Both the position numbers and the translations under genes were made by a program. Shown piece by piece: positions 34,993-43,958 of a DNA stretch of 64,000 nucleotides. The stretch comes from Methanolinea sp. (GTDB lineage Archaea; Halobacteriota; Methanomicrobia; Methanomicrobiales; Methanospirillaceae): assembly GCA_024518585.1 (NCBI GenBank), contig JANIHI010000001.1:160483-224482 (forward strand), given 5' to 3'. How positions within the stretch are numbered: the first letter of the stretch is position 1; every line of letters begins with the position of its first letter. The notes below the pieces were generated by a model that did not search any database, was not told the origin of the DNA, and saw nothing but the letters and a program-made list of their open reading frames with translations.

Positions 34993-35613
34993 ATGCTCGA
35001 TCAGGTCGAGGTCGCAAGGATCCTTGATATCCTTGGGAATCGCAACCGGCGACGTATCATTGCTCTCTTACGCCAGAAACCCTGTTTCGTGACCGAGATC
35101 TCCGAACGCCTGATGCTCTCCCCGAAAGCCGTCATCGAACACCTCCAAATCATGGAACGGGAGGAGATCCTCTCCTACCGGATGGATGAAAGGCGTCGCA
35201 AGTACTATTTCCTTGCCAACGATATCGACGTAATCGTACGCCTGCTCCGGCGTGAACAGATGATCATCGAGGAGAGAGATGATTCCAACCGCATGCGCTC
35301 GTCTCTCCTCCAGCTCAGGAAGATGGTCGAGACCAGGGAAGAGATCGCGGAAAACCTGAAGAATATCGAACGGGATATCGACCGGCATATCCGGGAACTC
35401 GTCCAAACGGGCAGGAAGGTACTTGACAATGATACCCAGGTCGATATCCTCATAAGCCTTGCGCACTGCGACCTGACGAGGGAAGAGTTATGCGAGCTTG
35501 TCGAAGTCCCACCGGATGCCGTATCCGATAACCTTGAGATATTGAAGAGGAAAAATATCATTGAACAGGCCGGTGAGACCTACCGCCTGCGTGATAATCA
35601 TGCCCAATACTGA
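34993..35613 (+). CDS. ArsR-family winged-helix transcription regulator
   Basis: The 206-aa protein has an N-terminal winged helix: VARILDILGNRNRRRIIALLRQKPCFVTEISERLMLSPKAVIEHLQIMEREEILSYR, where the second helix pair is the DNA reader. A long coiled segment (about 90-150) follows, and a second HTH-like C-terminal part (ISLAHCDLTREELCELVEVPPDAVSDNLEIL) closes it. That two-HTH plan with a coil is known from methanogen regulators. The next gene starts inside its 3' end, so the Hsp20-like product is the first candidate target or partner. Confidence 0.85.
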   Translation: MLDQVEVARILDILGNRNRRRIIALLRQKPCFVTEISERLMLSPKAVIEHLQIMEREEILSYRMDERRRKYYFLANDIDVIVRLLRREQMIIEERDDSNRMRSSLLQLRKMVETREEIAENLKNIERDIDRHIRELVQTGRKVLDNDTQVDILISLAHCDLTREELCELVEVPPDAVSDNLEILKRKNIIEQAGETYRLRDNHAQY

Positions 35614-36022
35614 AAACCCCTACGACGAGATGCTCAGGAAGATCGCCCAGATGGTAGAGGAACTCCTCAAAAACCTCCCCAAGGAGGAAAACACCCGGAT
35701 CATCGGGTGCACCATTATCACGAACGGGGGTATGCCGTACTTCGCACGGAATCCGGGCGTGGAAATCGATGAAAAGGACATTCCTATCGAGGTGATTGAC
35801 TCGCCGGACAGTATATTCGTGACCGCTCGCCTCCCAACAACCCTGCACTCGGCACCGTACGCAGATATCACTCCCCAGGCAGTCCACATCGTCGTAAATG
35901 AGAGACGTATCCCCGTCCCCCTCCCCTGCCCGGTCGATGTCATCCATAGTTTCTACCAGGTCCGCCACGGTATCCTCGATGTCATTCTCCGGAAAAAACA
36001 GGTCCCTGTCAAAAGCACCTAG
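35600..36022 (+). CDS. Hsp20/CS-domain-like protein
   Basis: The 140-aa protein (ATG 35600) overlaps the regulator by 14 bases. A short helical start (NPYDEMLRKIAQMVEELLKNLP) is followed by a beta-rich domain: IPIEVIDSPDSIFVTARLPTT, VHIVVNERRIPVPLP and HSFYQVRHGILDVILRKK. That is the alpha-crystallin/GvpH-type fold, though the classic A-x-x-x-NGVL motif is modified to VRHGILDVIL. Pairing with an ArsR-type regulator suggests a stress-response unit; inferred. Confidence 0.72.
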   Translation: MPNTENPYDEMLRKIAQMVEELLKNLPKEENTRIIGCTIITNGGMPYFARNPGVEIDEKDIPIEVIDSPDSIFVTARLPTTLHSAPYADITPQAVHIVVNERRIPVPLPCPVDVIHSFYQVRHGILDVILRKKQVPVKST

Positions 36023-36216
36023 GCGGGCCCTGGTTTTTAACTCTTTATCGGGGACTCTCTTTTTCTTCCCTGTCTCTGCTGCCGATTCAAATTTCTGACT
36101 AATTCCGGGGGAACAACGTTTCCTACGCCTTTCTCCCGGTATTTCCCGGGGCAGCCTTAAACCCTTCCGATTCCTGAGGGGTTATCCCATTAATTCCCGT
36201 GCGGATTCCTGCGTGA

Positions 36217-37020
36217 TTACCGGATGAGCATGAGGAGACCTATAAATACCAGCACGAATGCTAGGACATGCGACAGGAGATCCGGCCTGCAGGCGTGCGA
36301 AAAGCGGACACCGACCCGGGAGAGGGGGACTGTTAGCACCACGAGGACCGCCCATGCCAGGAGATTGATATATCCCAGGGAGAATGCCGGCAGACCTGCA
36401 ACCGAGAGCCCGTTCACGATATAGGCCACAACCGCCGCGCCGGACGAGAAGACGAGGCATGCAGAGGATGTCCCGACGGCGGTATGGATGGGAAAACCCA
36501 GGGCGATGACGAGGATGGGGACGAGGAGAATACCCCCGCCGATTCCGGCAAGGCCTGAAACGATGCCAATGAAAAGACCGACAGCCAGGAATGAAACCCT
36601 CGAACCTCTCCTCTTGCACTCCCGGCAGGATCGAACATGCCACACCATCCGAAGTGCCATGGCGATGACCACGAGGGCAAAGAATGTGCGCAGGATAACC
36701 CCCGGGAGGGAGGTGGCAAGGGTTCCCCCGAGGAGACCCCCCGCAACAGCCCCCACCGCAAGGGGGGTTGCTGCTTTCCAGTCGACCGCACCCCTCCGGT
36801 TGTGACCTGCAGTGCTGCTCACCATTGTCGGAATGATGACGGCAAGGGACGTTGCAAACGCAATCCGGGTCGCAATGGTCTCGTCTATGCCTGCCCCTGC
36901 ATAGAGCCAGTACTGGACCGGCGTCATCAGGAAACCCCCGCCGATGCCCAGGAGCCCCGATGCAAAACCCGCAGTGATACCGGTTGCAGCAAGCACGAGC
37001 ACTGTCATGGGAATATCCAT
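36217..37020 (-). CDS. TauE/SafE-family membrane permease
   Basis: The 267-aa protein has about eight membrane segments in two homologous halves; the inner repeats read TAGFASGLLGIGGGFLMTPVQYWL and FIGIVSGLAGIGGGILLVPILVIALGF, the signature G-x-x-x-G-GGG loops of TauE/SafE. Family members export or import sulfite, sulfoacetate or other small anions. A cytoplasmic Cys-x-x-x-C pair (HVRSCRECKRRG) sits between halves. No substrate clue comes from neighbours. Confidence 0.92.
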   Translation of the reverse strand: MDIPMTVLVLAATGITAGFASGLLGIGGGFLMTPVQYWLYAGAGIDETIATRIAFATSLAVIIPTMVSSTAGHNRRGAVDWKAATPLAVGAVAGGLLGGTLATSLPGVILRTFFALVVIAMALRMVWHVRSCRECKRRGSRVSFLAVGLFIGIVSGLAGIGGGILLVPILVIALGFPIHTAVGTSSACLVFSSGAAVVAYIVNGLSVAGLPAFSLGYINLLAWAVLVVLTVPLSRVGVRFSHACRPDLLSHVLAFVLVFIGLLMLIR

Positions 37021-37096
37021 ACTTTCGCTTCCCCTGTCCGGATGTGTCTAGCAGTATTTTCTCCCCGGCGGTATATCACTGGTGGAGGTGATCCCC

Positions 37097-37684
37097 ATGG
37101 GTCTTTTTGCACTCCTCGTCATCGACATGCAGAATGATTTTGTCCGGGAAGGATCCCCCCTCAGGGTGGAGGGGGCAGAAGCAATCGTGCCTGCAATTAA
37201 ATCGGTCCTTGACATCTTCCGGGAACGCCGGCTCCCCGTCATTCACGTCCTCCGCGTGCACAGGCCGGACGGGTCTGATGTGGAGGTCTTTCGCCGGGAG
37301 ATCTTCAAGAAGGGTCCCTTTGCTGTTGAGGGGTCGTGGGGCGCGGCGGTCATTGATGAGCTTTGCCCGCTCCCTGGGGAATACGTGATTAAAAAGACCC
37401 GCATGAGTGCGTTCCTTGGTACTGACCTCGATCTCCTCCTGCGATCCTGCGGGGTAACAGGCCTTGTTGTCACCGGCATCCAGACCCCCAACTGCATCAG
37501 GACAACGGTCTTTGATGCCGCTGCCTACAACTACACGGTCTGCCTGGTCAGGGATGCGGTGGCGGCCAGAACGCCCGAAATCCATGCAGCAAACCTGCAG
37601 GACATGGAAAACATAGGCACCATCATAATTTCAGCATCTCAGGTCGAACCCTGGCTTTTGTCCGTGCAGGAAAGGCAAAACTGA
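37097..37684 (+). CDS. Isochorismatase-like cysteine hydrolase
   Basis: The 195-aa form (ATG 37097) follows the nicotinamidase/isochorismatase fold: LFALLVIDMQNDFV (catalytic Asp), a VIKKTRMSAFLGTDL (catalytic Lys region) and VTGIQTPNCIRTTVFDAAAYNYTV (nucleophilic Cys in the TPNC loop). Its substrate, an amide or enol ether, is not evident. GGTGGAGGTGAT before the ATG is a strong ribosome site and rules out the GTG at 37082. Convergent with nrdD. Confidence 0.92.
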   Translation: MGLFALLVIDMQNDFVREGSPLRVEGAEAIVPAIKSVLDIFRERRLPVIHVLRVHRPDGSDVEVFRREIFKKGPFAVEGSWGAAVIDELCPLPGEYVIKKTRMSAFLGTDLDLLLRSCGVTGLVVTGIQTPNCIRTTVFDAAAYNYTVCLVRDAVAARTPEIHAANLQDMENIGTIIISASQVEPWLLSVQERQN

Positions 37685-37740
37685 ACAAAAAAACGATGGT
37701 GGACCCCAGTCCCGGGTACCCATAACTGGTATACCCTGGT

Positions 37741-39924
37741 TCAGGCCTGGACCCGCGATTCGTGGGAGACCCATCCGGATATCCTGTCCCTGTGGCCGCG
37801 GAACTCGCGGAACTGGTGGAGGGAGACGGTAAGGTCACGCGTAAATGCAAAGTAACCGATCTGCGTTGTCCGGCAGAGGTTGAGAGCCATCTCCATCAGG
37901 CCGCGGGGGTCGGGCCGCGACTCCCCCAACCATATGTGGAATATGTTCCCCCCGTCGACGATCGGGAAGAAGACATGCTCGATGGCGATCCGCTCGGCCA
38001 TGGTTATCTGTGCGCCGGGGGCGACATGTGTCCCGTTCGTATAGTAGATCGGCAGGTCGCGTGTCTTCCCAAGGTCCTGGAGGGCCCTCTCGAGGTCCCC
38101 CTTTATAACCTTCTTTGCATGTTCGCGGAAATCGTGGCTGAGAAGGTCTGCGACGGCAAAACGCTGGCCAGTCGTCTCTGCCGGTGTCCGGGCAAGTGCA
38201 ATTGTCAACTTGTGCCGCTCGGAGAGCTCCTTTGCATAGAACTCCATTTTTGTCATCGCAAGCACTGCCAACGAGAATGCTTCCCGCGACTCGTGCATCT
38301 GCGACCCCGTGTGGTGCTGCACCATCTCGTTGACACCGACCACCCCGATCGTGTAGACGAGGCCGTCGAGGTCCACGGCGACTGCACCCCGTTCCCCCGT
38401 ATGGGGGTCTTTGGGGCGTTGCATGGCAAAGGGCATCCTTCCCTGGGCACGGATCGTCTCGAGCCATCGCCGCTTGATCTTGAAGACCTCCACGCAGACG
38501 TCCATGAGGGCCCGGAGTTCGGCAAAGAGCCTCTCGTTGTCGCCTTCCGCCCTGTACGCCGCCCGCGGGCAGTTGAGGGAGACGACCTGCCATGACCCCA
38601 TCGAGAAATGCTTCCCGTCCCTGAAATAGAGCTTCTCCTCGAACTCGCTGTCCTGGTCGGCAACAGCTGAGAACTGGTACGCACAGCACTGGTAACAGGA
38701 GATCCCCTTCCCTGCGCCCCGGTACGCGGGGATCTGGTTATCGTAGTAGGGTGTTCCGAACTTGGAAGCCAGTTCAAAGGTGAGGAGATAGAGGTCCCGG
38801 TAGGTAGGCAGGTCGGGATGCGCCTCGTTGAACGCCCTGTCCTCCTCCATGAACTCTGGTTCGATGCTGATCTCGGGCTTGGGAAAGGAAAAGGGCTTTC
38901 CCCACGCATCCCCCTCGAGCATCACCTCCATTAAGGCCTTGAAGAGGAGGCGGACCTCGCGCTCGAACTCGCCGTAGGTCCTGCGGGGACCCCGGCTCCC
39001 GTCCCAGACCGTACCCTTGTACACGCAGGGCTTGTCCTTCCAGAGCTTCGGGACGCCCGGGCTGAGCTGAACGGACGAGAAGACGAGCTGGCCCCCGCGG
39101 GCGACCATCATCTGCGTCATCTCGTAGACAAACATCTGCATGAGCTGCTTGATCTCACCGTACTCCATCCCTTCAAAGTAGGGAGCAAGGAACGTGAGGA
39201 AGTTGTAGTACCCCTGTCCCCCTGCAAAGTTCGTCTGTGCACTCCCGAGCGCCTTGACTGCATGGAGGACGGCGACTTCGGCCCTCTTGGCAGGGCCCGC
39301 CACCGATGCCTTCGTGCCGTTTCCGTCCGGCATCAGTCCGTAATAAAAGAAGTACCGGAGGTCCCAATCCTGGCAAAACGGGCGTGTCCCGAAGTACTCG
39401 AGGTCATGGATGTGGATATCGCCCGAGAGGTGGTGATCCGAGAGGTGGGGGGGAAGCTGAAGGAGGTACTGTTCCTTGCTGATCTTGTCGGCTTTCTTCT
39501 TGTGAGAGGTCTCCGCGTTCTCCTGGAGGTTGGCGTTGTCCCTCGCCTCGAAACCGCGGCCGACGTCGATGAGGTGGGCATCGTACACGGGTGTCCCGAC
39601 GCGGGTACAGACATTCCGGTATTGGACCATGCCCTTTTCAAGCAGGGTAATGTTGACGATCTCCCTGATGAGAGGCCCGCTCAGGGCCTGCAGGTTCATG
39701 GACTTGATCCTCTGTTCAACGAGCCGCGCAATCTCCTGCGCTGTCTCCTCGCTGGCGCTCTCGTACCCATAGAACGTGGAGACGAGTTTCGTCTCCTCGA
39801 CGATCTGGCGGACGATACGCTGCCTGTCCCACTCGAGGATGTGCCCGTCGGTTGTCCGGACTGCGGGCATTGGGGCAACAAAGACGCCGTCGAGGGTAGA
39901 CTGCCGGGTATCGCGTGATGGCAT
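37741..39924 (-). CDS. nrdD: Anaerobic ribonucleoside-triphosphate reductase (NrdD), with a shortened C-terminus
   Basis: Class III RNR reduces NTPs to dNTPs using a glycyl radical. The 727-aa protein has an N-terminal ATP-cone (VRTTDGHILEWDRQRIVRQI), the 10-stranded barrel landmarks SGDIHIHDLEYF and LFSS.QLSPGVP-like SSVQLSPG, and the active-site finger Cys in SCYQCCAYQF. The end is odd: after YFAFTRDLTV relatives carry four zinc cysteines and a RVxGY radical loop over about 60 residues. Here only 29 follow, without any Cys, and the nearest loop match is FRGHRDRISGW. Either the zinc site is deleted or the 3' end has decayed. The redoxin gene upstream overlaps the start as TGATG. No nrdG activase is adjacent. 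Confidence 0.9.
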   Translation of the reverse strand: MPSRDTRQSTLDGVFVAPMPAVRTTDGHILEWDRQRIVRQIVEETKLVSTFYGYESASEETAQEIARLVEQRIKSMNLQALSGPLIREIVNITLLEKGMVQYRNVCTRVGTPVYDAHLIDVGRGFEARDNANLQENAETSHKKKADKISKEQYLLQLPPHLSDHHLSGDIHIHDLEYFGTRPFCQDWDLRYFFYYGLMPDGNGTKASVAGPAKRAEVAVLHAVKALGSAQTNFAGGQGYYNFLTFLAPYFEGMEYGEIKQLMQMFVYEMTQMMVARGGQLVFSSVQLSPGVPKLWKDKPCVYKGTVWDGSRGPRRTYGEFEREVRLLFKALMEVMLEGDAWGKPFSFPKPEISIEPEFMEEDRAFNEAHPDLPTYRDLYLLTFELASKFGTPYYDNQIPAYRGAGKGISCYQCCAYQFSAVADQDSEFEEKLYFRDGKHFSMGSWQVVSLNCPRAAYRAEGDNERLFAELRALMDVCVEVFKIKRRWLETIRAQGRMPFAMQRPKDPHTGERGAVAVDLDGLVYTIGVVGVNEMVQHHTGSQMHESREAFSLAVLAMTKMEFYAKELSERHKLTIALARTPAETTGQRFAVADLLSHDFREHAKKVIKGDLERALQDLGKTRDLPIYYTNGTHVAPGAQITMAERIAIEHVFFPIVDGGNIFHIWLGESRPDPRGLMEMALNLCRTTQIGYFAFTRDLTVSLHQFREFRGHRDRISGWVSHESRVQA

Positions 39925-40193
39925 CAGTCATCCCCGATGAAGGAGAGCACCGCTTCCGTGCGCAGTCCTGAGCCGGAGAAGAGCGCGTCCGTCGTGAGGA
40001 ACTTGTCCCCACGCTGGAGGACAGGGGCCTCGCGGACAAAGACACCATTGATGCGGAGGTGTGCCATTGCTTCTGCCGTTGAGAGGTCTCTCTCGATAAA
40101 TGAGATCTCTTTCTCTTTTAAAAATTTCTTCAGTATCTCGCAGTTCGGGCATAGTTCCAGTGAATAGACGATGATATTATCCGTATTGGTCAC
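39924..40193 (-). CDS. Glutaredoxin-like redoxin (NrdH type)
   Basis: The 89-aa protein has a glutaredoxin fold: IIVYSLELCPNCEILKKFL (CPNC redox site), EISFIERDLST, and the cis-proline region VREAPVLQRGDKFLTTDAL. It is directly upstream of and overlaps nrdD by one base, so it is the probable electron donor for this reductase, as proposed for methanogen RNR systems that use a redoxin in place of formate. Promoter sequences lie in the 170-bp gap shared with thpR. Confidence 0.9.
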   Translation of the reverse strand: MTNTDNIIVYSLELCPNCEILKKFLKEKEISFIERDLSTAEAMAHLRINGVFVREAPVLQRGDKFLTTDALFSGSGLRTEAVLSFIGDD

Positions 40194-40364
40194 GAATATC
40201 CCCCCGGTATGTTCCTGTTTTCAGTACTTGCTCTCCGGAAAAAAATATTTGTTGATCCTGTTCCCATTATACCTTTTAAGCAGAATATTTTTGGGAAAGG
40301 ATAATTTATCGCGGAAAAATTCCATGAGACCCCGAACCTGGATGCAAGCGTTGCGGACGTGGCG

Positions 40365-40922
40365 ATGATGGACCGGCTTTTCGTGGCGGTCGACCTGCCG
40401 GACGAGATAAAGGAGAGGATTGGATCCACCCAGGCACATTTGAAAAAGACGCGGGCACGCCTCACGCTCGTCGACCCCTCCATCATCCACATCACGTTGA
40501 AATTCATTGGCGATACCCCGGAAGAGAAGACGGAGGCGGTGGTTCATGCACTTGGAGAACTGGACGGAGCTCCCTTCTCTGTCCGTGTCAGGGGAATCGC
40601 CGGCAACAACCCGCGGCGCCCCCGCGTGATCTGGGCACGCGTGGAAGACGGGGGAGCATGCAGGGACCTCCATGAAAAGGTCGAGGGTATCCTCGCTCCG
40701 CTCGGTATCCCCCGGGAAGGACGTGCCTTCACTCCCCACGCCACCGTGGCGAGGGTCAGGGAATTTCACCCCGACCTCGTTGAGATACTCACACAACTCT
40801 CCGGCCGCGACTTTGGGGAGGGGTGGATCGAGAAAGTCTTTCTGAAAAAGAGCACTTTGACTTCCCGGGGCCCGCTCTACGAAAACATCGGGGAGGTCCT
40901 CCTTGAAAAAGACTCCCCTTGA
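40365..40922 (+). CDS. thpR: RNA 2',3'-cyclic phosphodiesterase ThpR
   Basis: ThpR opens 2',3'-cyclic phosphates on RNA ends. The 185-aa protein has both HxTx motifs of the 2H superfamily: HITLKFIGD near residue 44 and HATVARVREF near 126, plus RLFVAVDLPDEI at the start. Tandem ATGs (40365, 40368) are both possible; GTG 40359 has no extra support. It overlaps the CCA enzyme by 20 bases, a pairing that suggests both act on tRNA 3' ends. Confidence 0.94.
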   Translation: MMDRLFVAVDLPDEIKERIGSTQAHLKKTRARLTLVDPSIIHITLKFIGDTPEEKTEAVVHALGELDGAPFSVRVRGIAGNNPRRPRVIWARVEDGGACRDLHEKVEGILAPLGIPREGRAFTPHATVARVREFHPDLVEILTQLSGRDFGEGWIEKVFLKKSTLTSRGPLYENIGEVLLEKDSP

Positions 40923-42312
40923 AGAGGAGGTCCTCGCGGCCATCAGGCCCCGGCCCGAAGAAGCACGGCATATCCAGCAGGTCGCCGAGAGGATACTCTC
41001 CCGCATCAGGGACGTGGGACGTGCAGAAGGAATGGTTGTCGGGTCAGTCGCCCGGGGAACGTGGATCCATGGGGACAGGGACCTCGATATCTTCCTCCTC
41101 TTCGATCCCTCCCTGACACGGGAAGAACTCGAGGAGCATGGCCTCTCGCTTGCCCGTGAGATTGCCGCAGCCGAGGCCGAGAGCTTCCGGGAGAAGTATG
41201 CCGAGCACCCATACATCAATGCGAGCATCGAGGGGCTCGACGTGGACCTCGTCCCCTGCTACCGGGTAGAGTCAGCCTGCTGCCTCCAGAGTGCCGTGGA
41301 TCGCACTCCATTCCACACGCTCTACATCAGGGAGCGGATCAAACCGTTTATCGATGACGTCCTTCTCCTCAAGCAGTTTGCAAAGGCGGGGGGTATTTAT
41401 GGTTCCGACCAGATGACGGAAGGGTTTGCCGGGTACCTCTGCGAGCTGCTCGTCCTCTCGTACGGCGGCTTTTCTCCCCTCCTCGAGGCCGCGTCCCGGT
41501 GGAGGCCCGGCATCATTATCGATCCCGAGGGCCACAGGGCACGGGACTTTTCAGAGCCTCTCGTCGTCGTCGACCCTGTCGACCCGAAGAGGAACGTGTC
41601 TGCCTCCGTCTCCCTGACACGGATGTGCGAGTTCATCGAGCTTGCCCGGGGATACCTCAAAAACCCCGGACGGGAGTATTTCTTCCCGCCGCCCCGCCCG
41701 GTCCTTTCCATCGACGAGGCGGCCGACCTCCTGGCGAGGCGGGAGACGTTCCTCTATGCCCTTGTCCTTCCCACCCCGCCGTTCATCGAGGAGATTGTTG
41801 TCCCCCAGCTCCGGAAGAGCCTTGAGGCAGTCCGGGGGCTTCTCGACCGCCACGGTTTCCTGGTAAACCGTGCCGACTGCGAGATGCACGAGGAGCAGTC
41901 CATGCTCCTCTTCGAGCTCCTCGTCGAGGAACTCCCGGTCGTTGTCCGCCATACAGGTCCCCCGGTCTGGAACCAGACAAACGCAGCAAAGTTCACCACA
42001 AAGTACCACGCATGCAGCGAGAGAGACCTCTTTTCGGGACCTTTCATCGACGATGGCCTCCTCGTGGTCGAGAAGCGGCGCACCTATACCCGGGCCGCCG
42101 ACCTGCTCCGGTCTCCCGAGGTGCTCCAGGTCGCCCTTGGCAAGCACGTGAAGCAGGCAATGGAGAGGTCCTTTTCCGTCCACAGGGGGATCGAATGCTA
42201 CCGCGAAGAGTTCGCCCCCTTCATCTCCTCTTTCCTGCAGAAGTACTCACCCATGACCTGGATAGCCAGAAGCCGGGAAAAAACCGGTCCTGGAAAGGGA
42301 GAGGGGGGGTGA
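40903..42312 (+). CDS. cca: CCA tRNA nucleotidyltransferase, archaeal class I
   Basis: The 469-aa enzyme adds CCA to tRNA 3' ends without a nucleic-acid template. The class I polymerase beta-like head has GSVARGTWIHGDRDLDIFLLFD (catalytic Asp pair), a second Asp in EGLDVDLVPCYRV, then FIDDVLLLKQFAKAGGIYGSDQMTEGFAGYLCELLV and the tail domain with DPVDPKRNVSASVS. It starts at TTG 40903 preceded by GGGGAGGTCC. Length is within the family's 430-470. Confidence 0.97.
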   Translation: MKKTPLEEEVLAAIRPRPEEARHIQQVAERILSRIRDVGRAEGMVVGSVARGTWIHGDRDLDIFLLFDPSLTREELEEHGLSLAREIAAAEAESFREKYAEHPYINASIEGLDVDLVPCYRVESACCLQSAVDRTPFHTLYIRERIKPFIDDVLLLKQFAKAGGIYGSDQMTEGFAGYLCELLVLSYGGFSPLLEAASRWRPGIIIDPEGHRARDFSEPLVVVDPVDPKRNVSASVSLTRMCEFIELARGYLKNPGREYFFPPPRPVLSIDEAADLLARRETFLYALVLPTPPFIEEIVVPQLRKSLEAVRGLLDRHGFLVNRADCEMHEEQSMLLFELLVEELPVVVRHTGPPVWNQTNAAKFTTKYHACSERDLFSGPFIDDGLLVVEKRRTYTRAADLLRSPEVLQVALGKHVKQAMERSFSVHRGIECYREEFAPFISSFLQKYSPMTWIARSREKTGPGKGEGG

Positions 42313-42435
42313 GTGCCCCGCCGGGATGAGAAAAGACCCCCCCTTCCCGGCCAAAAACAGGATGGAAAAAATGCATTCACGCACGGGAAAATCCTCACCG
42401 GGATGCCTGCCGGGGGAACGGGAACAGTTTGATAC

Positions 42436-42445
42436 CTTTATATGG
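42436..42445 (+). promoter_or_regulatory. TATA box of the surface-protein locus
   Basis: CTTTATATGG is centred about 33 bases before ATG 42474. It is the first promoter of the 42.4-49.2 kb region, and no Shine-Dalgarno site precedes the ATG, indicating a very short leader. Confidence 0.6.
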
Positions 42446-42473
42446 CAACCCGGCACACATACTCCCTTATCCC

Positions 42474-43958
42474 ATGCCGTCCCGACGCTCCGATGAGGCC
42501 CTCTCCGAGGTCATCGGGTTCATCCTGATCCTTGCACTTATCGCAGCACTTGCGTCTCTCTACCTCACCTATGTCGTCCCTGCCCAAGGGAGGGAACTTG
42601 AAATAAAGCACATGGCACAGGTAAATGACCAGTTTCTCCAATACAAGACGTCAATTGATTCGCTCTGGATCAATGGCCAGGAGAATGTCCCGATTTCGAG
42701 CACGTTCACGCTCGGCACGGTGACAGGCCTTACGCAGGGGGCCTTCGTCATCCCCATCTTCCAGCCTTATCCCTCGAGCGGGATGATGGTGGTAAATGGG
42801 AGGGTAGAAAACATCACACTAAGTACCAATGTATTGACAATCGGGTTTCCTGGAGGATCGATCCCAAATTTGAATCCAGTCCAAGAGAATGCCGATCACC
42901 TCTATGTCCAGTTAATGACTTCAGACACCTCAAAAGGTGGGGGGCTCGTTTTAGTTCCCGATAAAGGTAACTGGACAATATGGCTGAATGTGACGAGAAC
43001 GGTAAATCCTGGCTCCAATTCTCAGGTGACTGTTCCACCATTCCCAACTCCCACTACCTCTCAAGCTTCCATAAGCTGGACCGAGTTGCAAACATGGATA
43101 AATAATAATCTCAATAATGCGGGAGGCTGGATATCTCAACTCCAGTCAGGTTTATCACAAACAACCGGTTTTTCTCCTTCTCTGACAATGACACTTTTTA
43201 AAAATAATAATACTGTTTTTTCAGGACTGCCACTTATATCGAACCTCCAGAATAATACATGGTATACTGTTGATATTCTGGATGATGCGTATGGGTTACG
43301 AGATCAACTTGAGTCCTCCTACACGGTAGTGATTCCCAAATCCACAAGCGATTGGATAAGCTCCAGATATCCTGCCGCTACAGGATACCAGGCTAAATCC
43401 CTCATTCTGAACCATTCTTTGGGCTCCCTCGAGTTCCGTTCCACGAATAACTACTGGATACAACAGAATTACTATTACCAGCAGGGCGGGGTTTTCCTCG
43501 AACAGCCGGATGGAAAGGTGGCAAAAGTCGTTCCTCTCATCAGTGTGACCAATAAAAGTGGTATTCCCACCATCAGATATGTCGATATTTTTATGGAGGG
43601 TTCGGGAAACATCGGTGGCACCTCACCGGTCCAGGTTATTTCGGTTCTCTCATCTGTAGAAAAAAACAGGATTAACGGCGAAAAACTTGCCCAGGGAATT
43701 CCCAATGCCATGAATGTGACAATAATCATTTCTGCGCAGGATGCCTCCACCGCATGGATGTGGAAACAGACCTTCTCCCGGATCAGGCAGGCAGCTTTAG
43801 ATGAAAATTTCCCTGCTGAGTGGATATCTGCACCATCCCAAACCGGAAACACAGTTCAATTCACCGTTCGTCACCCTGCTAATCAATATTCACTATTCCT
43901 TGACTATACCCGCGTCGACCTGGCAGTCGATCTCCAGTCGGTGGCCATTCCAGCATGA
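42474..43958 (+). CDS. Large type IV pilin-like secreted protein
   Basis: The 494-aa protein (ATG 42474) begins with a pilin-like leader: SRRSDEALSEVIGFILILALIAALASLYLTYVVP, in which ALSEVIG corresponds to the AVSE(I/P)IG start of archaeal DUF1628 pilins. The remainder is an Asn/Ser/Thr-rich, beta-rich ectodomain with several N-glycosylation sequons (NNT, NVT, NKS). No PKD domain. Bases from about 42.83 to 43.5 kb are clearly richer in A+T than the flanks, so part of the ectodomain may have been exchanged. The next pilin gene overlaps by ATGA. The call is by leader; the ectodomain is not recognised. Confidence 0.72.
   Translation: MPSRRSDEALSEVIGFILILALIAALASLYLTYVVPAQGRELEIKHMAQVNDQFLQYKTSIDSLWINGQENVPISSTFTLGTVTGLTQGAFVIPIFQPYPSSGMMVVNGRVENITLSTNVLTIGFPGGSIPNLNPVQENADHLYVQLMTSDTSKGGGLVLVPDKGNWTIWLNVTRTVNPGSNSQVTVPPFPTPTTSQASISWTELQTWINNNLNNAGGWISQLQSGLSQTTGFSPSLTMTLFKNNNTVFSGLPLISNLQNNTWYTVDILDDAYGLRDQLESSYTVVIPKSTSDWISSRYPAATGYQAKSLILNHSLGSLEFRSTNNYWIQQNYYYQQGGVFLEQPDGKVAKVVPLISVTNKSGIPTIRYVDIFMEGSGNIGGTSPVQVISVLSSVEKNRINGEKLAQGIPNAMNVTIIISAQDASTAWMWKQTFSRIRQAALDENFPAEWISAPSQTGNTVQFTVRHPANQYSLFLDYTRVDLAVDLQSVAIPA

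Noticed and set aside
36023-36216. Possible tRNA (GATTCAAATTTC near 36085)
   Set aside because: No acceptor or anticodon stem pairs around the T-loop-like string.
37762-38595. 277-aa plus-strand ORF
   Set aside because: Antisense to nrdD; a product of GC-rich codon bias, no domain seen.
40221-41228. 335-aa minus-strand ORF
   Set aside because: Antisense to thpR and the start of the CCA enzyme, both with clear catalytic motifs.
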